DNA from: Guyanagaster necrorhizus
Taxonomy: Eukaryota > Basidiomycota > Agaricomycetes > Agaricales > Physalacriaceae
NCBI RefSeq assembly: GCF_019112545.1
Contig: NW_025064912.1
Span: forward strand, 331,049-395,048
Length of the DNA stretch: 64,000 nucleotides
Direction of reading: 5' to 3'
The position numbers were made by a program, and so were the translations under genes. Shown piece after piece: positions 55,880-64,000 of the stretch (position 1 is the first letter of the stretch; each line of letters opens with the position of its first letter). A model generated the notes under the pieces. It did not search any database. It was not told where the DNA came from and worked only from the letters and a program-made list of their open reading frames with translations.

Positions 55880-56753
55880 GAATGGTGGTTATTCATGTAT
55901 CCAAATAATAGGGTAATAATAGGGTAATATTCTGATAGTGTTTAGAGTAGAGGGCAAATAAGAAGCAACTCTTTACAGTAGAAACCATGAAGTGTACAGA
56001 GAAAGTGGCAAGTTACTGTGGGACCAAGCATATACAGCAATTGATGTATTGCCATAGCATGGTAATTGCATGGTAATGTGAAATATGCATGTATTCAGTA
56101 GGGCTGAGAGTGTAGTCCAATAGAATAGAAACTGTAAGTACCACTTCATAAGGCTGTAACATGGAATCTTAGTAAGTTTCCAAGAAACCATAGGGGATCA
56201 TTGCTTCTAATAGTGAAAGCAAGTGATCTCTGTTGCTGCACTTCAAGAGAAACCATGCAGTTTTAGTTACTAGTGAGCAGATTGAGGGATGCTGTTTAAC
56301 TGCAGATTTGCAAGAAGTAGTCCATGTGCTGAGGAGTATTCATGGGTTTAGCTATTGTAATGAGTCTTAGCACTATAACAGCCTTAGTAAACATGGTTTT
56401 CTGTTGCCATGCATCAGAAACTAAGTGTTAGCAGTGAAATCATGCAGAATCTACATCATATAATGGACTGATCAGAGGGCCTGTCAGCTTCCTGATGTGT
56501 AATGATGCAGCTACTACCCTGATAGGATAATTTTGATCATTGTTACCTTGCCATGATGGAATGTGGTCATTATGGGTGTGTATGAGAGGGATAACATGTA
56601 GAAGTGACTGAGAGGGTATTTCCATGACAGAAAAGTAGTATATTCATGCTTGCAATCATTAGTTTGCTGAAAGTCCACTTATGGGATGGCAATAATAGTG
56701 GCATACTGAATCTGTGAATTCTGAGTGTATAGAGCCTAGAGGCTCATCAGCAG
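55880..56753. other. Non-coding repeat-like sequence between H and an R head
   Basis: CpG-poor, no credible ORF and no match to R3 except the R head that follows it. It may be the diverged body of another long-LTR subfamily that shares only the first 130 bp with R. Confidence 0.4.
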
Positions 56754-56884
56754 TGACTACTTTTATTGCATTATAATCCCTCCATGAACTAAGAGTATTT
56801 TGTGTGTGTGTTGGTGTGGGTGTGATCAGTGGATAGCACTCTGATGTATTTGTTTTCACCTTGTGTGCATACAGGATCTCTTCA
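56754..56884 (-). repeat. Head of repeat R (copy R5, reverse, 130 bp only)
   Basis: It matches the first 130 bp of R read from 56884 (tgaagagatcctgtatgc...), including the CA-rich tract and the segment gcattataatcc. Confidence 0.7.
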
Positions 56885-57800
56885 TCAGAAAGGATGAAGA
56901 CAATACTGAGGGCAAAGAAGATGTGAGATCTGATACAGTGATGAAGATAGGCAGTTCTAAGAGTTGTGAATCAGAGTCTGGCTCCAGTGAGATGGATGGT
57001 GTCATGAGAGAATACAAGGGAATGTCTGAGAGAAAAGGTGAAGTGTGGCTAGAAAGAAAGAGAAAGTCCACTGTTGACAAGATTTAAGGGCTATGTCCTT
57101 CAGAGAAGTGGTATTCCAAAGGTGTCAGCATGAAAGAGGCTTCATTCTTTACAGAATCAGAGTTGGAGAGGTAGTTGTATGGATAGTCCTGAGAAAAAGC
57201 AACTGAAGGTTGGGTTGGACTCTATCTCATATGGATCCCCAAACAACAAAGAAAAACAAAGTGACCTGGTCACCACAATACTATTCAGGTTGAGTCTACA
57301 ACTCAAAGCTCTTAGCCAAACACAACTCATCCTATTTGCTTGGTAGTGTCCTGGGAGGGGAAGAAACCTGCCTTCCCTCTATACAAGACCTGGTATTTAT
57401 TCTTTCTGGCTACTTATATCTGACTAATATAATGGACTACTGACTAATATACTTGCTGATCCAACCAAGTAGGCTAAACTCATCTCCTGGCAGGTATGAG
57501 CTCATATGCAGCTGCCTGGTCAATCAATTGGACTAGGCCCTGGTCCTTGCCAACATGCCAGTCATTTGGGTCTCCATTCCCAGACCTGGGAACCTCACAT
57601 ACTGAACAGAGAGGTTCATTAGTACTTCAGTCTCTGCTAGATACTGATATGTCACACTTGATGGAATTGTGCCCTCACCAGGTAATTGCTTGCTTATTAT
57701 ATCTTACTATGGTGGGTACAAGGTAGCTAACAAGGTAGAAAAACAATAAATATATTCACTTTTCTACCTGGTACAGCTGCCTGGTGTATCACCAATCTAT
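56885..57800. other. Unresolved sequence at the right edge of the graveyard
   Basis: A plus-strand frame 56863-57087 (74 codons, Ser/Glu/Lys-rich, ESESGSSEMDGVMREY) spans the R head and is probably a chance or remnant frame. The rest is CpG-poor and non-coding. Near 57738-57771 there is a small inverted repeat ggtagaaaa / ttttctacc around an AT-rich loop. Confidence 0.4.
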
Positions 57801-57804
57801 GGCA

Positions 57805-58709
57805 TCAATCTTTGTACCACAGTTTTGCATGCTTATTTTTCCCAGTGATAACTGGCATCTGGTGGTGCGAGCAAGTATGGAGTTAACAAGGTCGACATAT
57901 GTTGATCCTTCTCCTAGCTGACCAGACTTGAGAGCGCGAACAACATCCTGTGTGAAAATCCCATTGAACCCATCCTTCCTGCGTTTCTCCTTTACAAACT
58001 CGTACTCCCTACACGCTGCCATCATAACATGAGAATCCATATCTGGGAGCCAGTCCTCCGACAATACGGACTTATAACCAGGGAAGCACTTCAAACTTTT
58101 GTCCGTGGCGACGAGCATGTCCTCGAGCGAAGCGAGCGGGGGGACAGTGCGAACTCCTGGCCCGGGTAAGTTCCGGATTCTGCCACCGAGTAACGGCAGT
58201 CTAGGATCAAGGTGATTCGATTTCCTTTGATGCGACAAATTTAGAAAAGAATTGCATTGATCTCGCGGTCGCTGAAATCAGGAATAACGGTGCCGTTGGT
58301 GTCTCGAGTGTTACGGTCCATTGGACAGAGGGCCTCTATGGATCCACTCCCTGCAACAGAGACTTGCCCATCATCAGAGTCCGAGTCGCAATTATGGAAG
58401 TACTCTGAACAGGAATAGTGCGACCCGTGGCCAGAGTAATAAATTATGATGTTATCACCGTAATGGATCTATGTGTTGGTCATGGCACTGAGAAGGGTCC
58501 GAATAATGTTGGTACGGGAAGGAATAGAGGGACCTCCTGGGTAGGTATATGCTTGGGTACTGATAAGGCGCTGAATCCCTCCTTTTGGCACGAACAACGC
58601 ATCCGACACGCAACTGCGCAGTGGGGAGGACGTTTACGCATCAATGCCAATGGCGATAGCCCAAAATCTGGAGGCACCAACGCCACACGGCGCCTACAAT
58701 GTCATTTGT
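57805..58709 (-). pseudogene. Fungal caspase-domain (peptidase C14) pseudogene
   Basis: Reading the minus strand: FWAIAIGIDA near 58660, the catalytic-His strand DNIIIYYSGHGS (58418-58450), then EYFHNCDSDSDDGQVSV, EALCPMDRNTRDTNGTVIPD, DREINAIL, IKGNRITLILDC, SLEDMLVATDKSLKCFPGY, MAACREYEF, DGFNGIFTQDVVRALKSG and STYVDLVN. The C-terminal piece ends GKNKHAKLWYKD with a stop at 57805. This order is the fungal metacaspase/caspase-like domain that cleaves proteins after specific residues in stress and cell-death settings. It is dead: stops interrupt it after MTL, GIDA, TNT and AILF. The nucleophile loop usually written DCCHS reads DCRYS (58187-58201), and frameshifts occur after it and near the C-terminus. 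Confidence 0.9.
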
Positions 58710-59211
58710 TGATAAGTATCCAAAAAGACAGCTAAAAATATAATCTTACCGTGACATCTGTCATCAAAGGTGGCTCGCGTTTCACTCGAAAGCGAAGCGC
58801 ACGCTGATTGGCCGCGAGGTCCCATAAAATAACGTGTTGCGGTCTTTTGCGAGTCGCATTTGGAGAGTACCGGCAGAGTGAGTCGGACCGGCGAGCTGTA
58901 GAGGATCATTGCAAAAACGCGTGTTCCCTGCTTCTGTTTTCCACTACTGAAAGAGTATTAATGAAGATTGAGCTTTTAGGCTCTCAATTTCCGCCTGGTG
59001 GTTTATTAATTACCAGGACTACTCGCCGTAAACACTATCTACTTAACCTTTTCCTTCTTGAAAACCAAGAACTTGAAAGGACTTCTGTGCTCTGGTGCGG
59101 TGTACACAGCAACAACGATACTGGAGCCGCGTGGTGTCTTTGTGCCCTTTCAGTGCAGTGCCGGCATGTTCGACTTTTCGGCGCTTAACGATTTCTTGTC
59201 CACTTGTAGCC
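58710..59211. other. Shared 5' region between two divergent host genes
   Basis: About 500 bp lie between the starts of the caspase pseudogene (minus) and the 15-exon gene (plus). The plus-strand frame 58808-59188 and the minus-strand frame 59043-59240 show no domain. The stretch would hold promoter elements of both genes. No TATA box could be assigned with confidence. Confidence 0.4.
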
Positions 59212-62200
59212 ATGAAGAAACCAACCTCGAAAACAACCACGACACCCTCCGGGAACTCGAACGATGCAATAACAGCTTCCCTCGAGCTCGCAAAGGTTTT
59301 TGTTGATGTCGGTGCAATGGTGCCACTGGTTGGCGGGTTCTTCAGGGGCCTTGGTGGAGTTGCTGTAGGTTTCCTAACGACCTTGGAAGTTAGTTGTGTT
59401 TCCGTGGCCTTTCTGCACCACTAACAGTATCTCGGCAGCTATATCAAAAGAACAAGGAGGACGTGGAGGATCTCGCCAAGGATATCATCGATATCTTGAT
59501 AATTGTCCGCGACGCCTGTATCAAGATATCTGCCGTACCTGAGGGTGTCACATATATCGAAGATCTTCGAAAAGCTTGCTTAGAGTTCCAGGAGTAGTTA
59601 TCCTTCCGGCCTTGAGCGAATATCCAGTTCTAATATATATTGGTGCAGGTTTCTATCGAATCTCACAACTCAGGTGCTCGACATCGACCGAAGTCGAAGG
59701 GGCCCTTGGAAGGGTATAAGACAGTTTATAACTTCACGGAACGTCAAAGAGGAAATCGATGGTCATCGCCAAGCCATGGAAACCGCCAAGTCGAACCTAA
59801 TGGTTTGCTTTCGCGGTTCAATAAGTTCACTCCGATATTCTGATGGAATACTCTCATAGCTGTCTCTGACATTGAAATCTAATGCATCGATTTCCCAAAT
59901 AAACCATGGAATCTCCTCTCTTCAAACTTCGCAAACTGACCTTATGACCGTTACACATGATATCCAGCGTGACGTATCTCACATAAGAGCAAATACAAGA
60001 AATCTGCTGGTCAACAACAAGGTTCATTTCATCATATCCTTTGTCCTTCCAGCCCCTACGGCCGATTGATGATCCCTTAGTTCCACAGTCTACGTTACGG
60101 CGATATTCAGCTTCGGGAAATATGGACCAAAAATAATTTCAGGGAGCTGTACACTAGAAGGAAGGGTGAGGTCGTCACGTTCGTGGCGGATGTCTCCACA
60201 TCGAACAGAGTCATGGTCGTGAAGGAGTATTCTGGAGATCTGGGACTCGTGGTAAGTCCATGACTGCTCGAATCTCCTGTCGATGAAACTCACACAAACC
60301 AAGGAATGGAAGAAGCAGTTGGACATTCATAGCGTGGCTAAAAGGTAGGTGGCTTGCTTCTTCCTCCTACTGAAATTGACTGGTAAAAGACATCCAAACT
60401 TGCGCCAACTATACGGTGTTGTTCAGTCCGGATCTACGCCTTGTTTGGTATTCCACGGAAATGCCGGTATGGATTTTGAGTGGTCTCACATTGACGTGGC
60501 TCATTGGGCTCTAGACGAAATGACATTTACCGAGTTTCCAAAGCTCTTTGACAAGCGTCTCGAGCCTCTCGCATATTGTCTACTGGTATGATTCATACAA
60601 AAGTCAGCTGCCGTCGTCAAACTGAACCGTCCACAGGCTTATAGATTCCATGTACGTCTCGATACTTCAGCTATAAACCAGATACCCGTTTGACCAGCAA
60701 CCCTGCAGAGAGCCCTTATATTCTCACTAACGCATCTTCAAGTACTCTTTGTGAGCAGCGGCCTTTATCTCAGTTCATTCCATAGTCAGCACTGAATGTA
60801 TCAACATTACAGGACTTCGAAAGCGTGCGCTGTACCACAGATGGGCGTCTCTTATTCGATGAACAAGTCGATGACTTACGAATCAAGCGTCACATAAACA
60901 GCCTCGCTGACAAGTTCCGTCCGCTTTCACCAGAGATACAGGGGTCGCTCGATTCCTTTGTACGACGCCTGCAGGCGCCTTTGATTGTAAAGGAGCATCT
61001 CTTGTCTTACTACGACGTGATTTTCATGGGGGGGTCACTTGATCAGATTGTTTGTTTCCCCCTTGATCTTGACACCCTATTCGGGAAGATCGTTGTAAGC
61101 GATACCCTGTCAGGTCGTCATTTCATGGTAGATTACCCTGAGGATGAACCTTTGTCCGTTGGAATCTCGATGTCCCAATATCCGGAAACTTCGAATGTTC
61201 TCGAACTACCGAATGGCCTGTGGCGGTACGTTCGATTACATCGCTGATGGTGAATCTGCTGAAACGAATCGGGTTACAGATATACATTGTCGGGAAATAT
61301 CAGAACTATCAACTTGTTTTGCCTCTTAAAACTGACAACTCCAGCAAAACGCGAACTTTGCTTCCACTGGTTCTCACAGGGCCCACGAATTTTGGCTCAG
61401 ATCGACATGGGTTCCGACGATCCCCTCCCGCAGCTGATCGTTTCTCAAAGTATGTAGCCGTAGTCCCCAAAGCAACGGAGGTCCTCTAAATCTTCTTTAG
61501 TTACGACACGGTATTTTCAAATTCGTGTAGAAGCAGACCCGAAGGTCAATCGGCCGCCCACGAGCGATCTGTACTTATTCATTGGCGCGCCTTTTCCTAC
61601 CGACAATCATCAGGTGTATGTTCCGGATGTTTACCTTTCAAGCGATCCGCATGGTGCCAAACACGGAGAAGAACACGCATCGGATAATGTTTATACGTAT
61701 TCCGTGGAAAATATCGCCCAGGACGTGCTGCTACACGGCCCTGTCAGCCTTGACTGCAGCACCCTCCTCCACGAGACCTGTGGTTTTCATCCTATGAGCC
61801 TCGACATTGCGAAATACTTGGAACAATCGGAGTTGAGCATATATCTGATCCAAGACGAAGGTAATGTCGACGCCGTTGCGTTTAATAACTTATGCTGACA
61901 CCTCCTTTAGCAATGAAGAAGGAGATACATAAGAGTCTTGCCGGATGTTCTTCAAGCGTTGTGACCGCAAACTTTGTGCCAAGTGAGTAGTGCCCACAGC
62001 ACGCCTCCCTGGATTGTATTAGGCTAATTTCACTATCAAGGGGAACAACTCAAAAGATACACTGACATGCTCAAGGACCTTGAATCAAAGTACAATCATG
62101 ATGCTTCACCGGGGGGTGATCTATCACAATCAGAACTTCGTATCTACGAGGTCGAATCAGATGGAGTTATTACCCCCGAAGGTGAGCGGGAGCGTCAGAT

Positions 62201-62452
62201 TTATATGCTACATAAAACTGACAAGACTACACATGCAGATACGTCAGAATCTTCTGGTAAGTACTACTTGTGGATTGATTATCGCTTGATGTTCTGACAC
62301 TTGCTGTCGCAGCAATCCGTTCGCCGATCTCCCGAATATTTCTTGGAATTTTTATTCTCGGTAGTATGATCGCAGTTCTCGTTGACTCGATGCTTATCCG
62401 AGTCACCGTACTTATTGGATTCTATCTTTATGCTCGTGGATATCGTTTCTAA
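59212..62452 (+). CDS. Intact 15-exon gene: helical bundle, pseudokinase-like middle and C-terminal hydrophobic tail (MLKL-like architecture)
   Basis: Exons: 59212-59388, 59439-59593, 59649-59802, 59860-60021, 60081-60251, 60304-60344, 60390-60585, 60637-60651, 60709-60741, 60813-61225, 61280-61449, 61501-61860, 61911-61982, 62041-62256, 62313-62452. All introns are GT-AG, about 45-71 bp, phases agree throughout, and the sum is 2475 nt (824 residues). Residues 29-58 are hydrophobic and Gly-rich. Residues 60-205 are amphipathic helices (DVEDLAKDIIDILIIVRDAC; DIQRDVSHIRANTRNLLV) of the kind that precede effector or NACHT domains in agaricomycetes. Residues 217-400 resemble a kinase N-lobe: VMVVKEY with K264 like the VAIK lysine, then HPNLRQLYGV and PCLVFHGN. 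No HRD or DFG is found, so it would be a pseudokinase. The last 40 residues hold two hydrophobic stretches (FLGIFILGSMIAVLVD; VTVLIGFYLYARG). No stop or shift is seen. The family and function are inferred, not proven. The start could lie further upstream. Confidence 0.75.
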
Positions 62453-63299
62453 CATGTACTTAGTATTGTATCAGAATGCGGACTTCCTTGCAAGACGATC
62501 TTCTCACTACATGATTTACGTCCCTTGAATAACTGCACAAGCAGTTATCTGAGGGGAAAAGAGTAGGACAATAAAATGGCGAGTGTGCTGGCTTCGAGAC
62601 TGATGAGGGAAATCTTCGCTGTTGTACACGATACAGTTTTTCATGTAAATGACGGACGGCATAGTATGACATCAACATTCTCTATGCCATATGCAATTCA
62701 CGTACACAAATGCCTCAGGACTGGCCCGCTTATGATTTCTCTGTTTGCATGTTAATTAGTATCCTTTCTGTAACTCCCCCACATACAAAACATATCAATA
62801 GCCGCATGATAATTTGCTGTTCAATGGGACCATGACTAATTGAGATCTGCCGGCCTGTCCATATTAATTATGTATCTTGGGTTTGTATCCCACCTTGCAC
62901 TTGCCAACTCGGCATGCCTCTTGTGATTAGAGACAAAGGATTAGCTGTTAGCATGAGATGGCCAATAGTCAGCTTACTCTGAAGAATCAGTAAGCAATGG
63001 TGAGATAGATGCAAGATAATCATCCACTATACCTGAAATTGTGCCTAGAAGCACACAAAGTCCAGGAGCATCTGTGTCACTGGTTGTACTACAGATGATC
63101 CCCACCAATATCATTATATGAGAAAGGCATGAGCCACTTACTGAATGTTTATCCTCTGATCCCCATGTTGACCAAATGTGGTGACAGCCAGCCTTGCAAA
63201 GCAGTCAATGAAGTATTCATGACCAGCCTAGGCATCACCAATACCTGGCACTTCATTAAATTCCTACAGTCATTTGTGGTACTCATAGAGCATTGACAT
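62453..63299. other. 3' flank without a recognised gene
   Basis: AT-rich, only short frames, no domain. CpG content falls toward the right as the next repeat cluster begins. Confidence 0.5.
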
Positions 63300-64000
63300 T
63301 GACATACCCTCTATATGTTCACATGTGAAATTTTGCAAATTAGAATGATAGATTGATTGTATCCATGCCTACTATGCATGCAATAGAAGATATGAGTAGC
63401 ACATGATAAAACAAGACTTAATATGATACCTGACTTGAGTGATGATTCATAGAGTGCATGGCCTAGTAGTAGGATGATACCAGAGGGATTATACTGTACA
63501 TGAGGTCTCAGCATTTGGCACTAAATGTGCTGCTACAAGTACAGAGGGACACACTAAACATAAAAAGAACATGATCAAACTATGATCAGGACTTCACATA
63601 GGACTTTGGTTTTTACACTATGGCTATGAATCTGTTTTTAGCAGGAATATACATCAACTGACCAGTATACAGATGTCTGTCAGCAAAAGGTAGCCATGCA
63701 AATTAGGAAGTATGGTAGTAAACTATTTGAATACAACATTATGAGAGTTGAGTACAAGTTTCTAACCTCCACTATTGAGGTGTAAAGGCACAAAGGCCTT
63801 GTGCTCCAGCTTCTGGGTTTAGTTTGTAACTTCAGGTGAGAGAATGGACCAATTATTGATATCATTAAGAGTGATTTGAGTATCATGTGAGGCATCAAAA
63901 GCTCCTGCAGGACTCTAGTTCAAGTTAATAGATGGTTTTGAATTGCACTCTAGCCTGAGAATAAGAGAGCAGTGTCTGAAGGGCACTCTTTTAAGTTTTT
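63300..64000 (-). mobile_element. Repeat R, copy R4 (reverse, runs off the window)
   Basis: The left end tgacataccctctatatg at 63300 is the reverse of the R terminus ...GAGAGCATGTCA. The sequence then follows R3 backwards through ggcctagtag, accagaggg, tctcagcatttggc, the gagctagagtgcaag-like segment near 63790-63815, and agaataagagagcag to the window end. It confirms where R ends. There is a local deletion around 63590-63660 relative to R3. Confidence 0.75.

Noticed and set aside
9551..57000. Neurospora-type RIP (CpA preference) as the cause of the stops
   Set aside because: LTR pairs show mainly CG/TG/CA alternation, so CpG decay explains most changes. A minor RIP-like component cannot be excluded without counting.
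56863..57087. 74-codon Glu/Ser/Lys-rich protein
   Set aside because: Its start lies within the R head and it has no homologue I recognise. It is probably a chance frame in repeat DNA.
57789..58238. Functional small caspase-like gene (149 codons, minus)
   Set aside because: It is only the C-terminal part of a longer domain. The His and Cys loops lie upstream in other frames with stops.

Overview
The window is genomic DNA of a filamentous fungus, most likely a mushroom-forming basidiomycete (Agaricomycetes). Three things point there: short (about 50-60 bp) GT-AG introns, a decayed copy of a fused spermidine synthase/saccharopine dehydrogenase gene (a fusion known from basidiomycetes), and proteins of lineage-expanded agaricomycete types (a fungal caspase-domain protein and a large multi-exon helical-bundle protein). 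There is no bacterial, viral or CRISPR-like content.

Layout. (1) 1-9.5 kb is gene-poor host DNA with normal CpG content. It holds one intact small MYND zinc-finger gene (2738-3360), two diverged copies of a decayed sequence on either side of it, a broken SPE3-LYS9 copy (7501-8400) and scraps of unidentified genes. (2) 9.5-57 kb is a retrotransposon graveyard, strongly depleted in CpG. A reverse-strand Ty1/copia pol remnant is followed by at least eight copies (A to H) of one Ty3/gypsy chromovirus family (gag with CCHC knuckle, DSG protease, RT, RNase H, integrase, C-terminal chromodomain). They are nested in one another and mixed with six copies of a non-coding TG...CA repeat of about 1.8 kb, called R here. 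Two insertions are complete with exact 5-bp target duplications: C (18325-26818, AATGC) inside B, and G (37677-47401, CAATC) inside F. A CpG-retaining solo LTR (25027-25556, duplication CCCGC) sits inside C. (3) 57.8-62.5 kb is host DNA again: a caspase-domain pseudogene (minus strand) and an apparently intact 15-exon gene (plus strand, 824 codons) whose layout (N-terminal helical bundle, pseudokinase-like middle, C-terminal hydrophobic tail) resembles MLKL-type cell-death proteins. (4) From 63.3 kb another R copy runs off the window.

How the parts work together. The chromoviruses carry a primer-binding site just after the 5' LTR that is complementary over 13 nt to the predicted 5' end of their own RNA inside the LTR. 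The pairing covaries between subfamilies, which is the signature of Tf1-type self-priming. Just after it, a start codon opens a Gag extension with a conserved hydrophobic helix. No gypsy copy has a fully open reading frame. Differences between paired LTRs are almost all transitions, many of them TG in one copy against CA in the other, so decay of (probably methylated) CpG is the main mutational force. The host genes flanking the graveyard are partly broken too.
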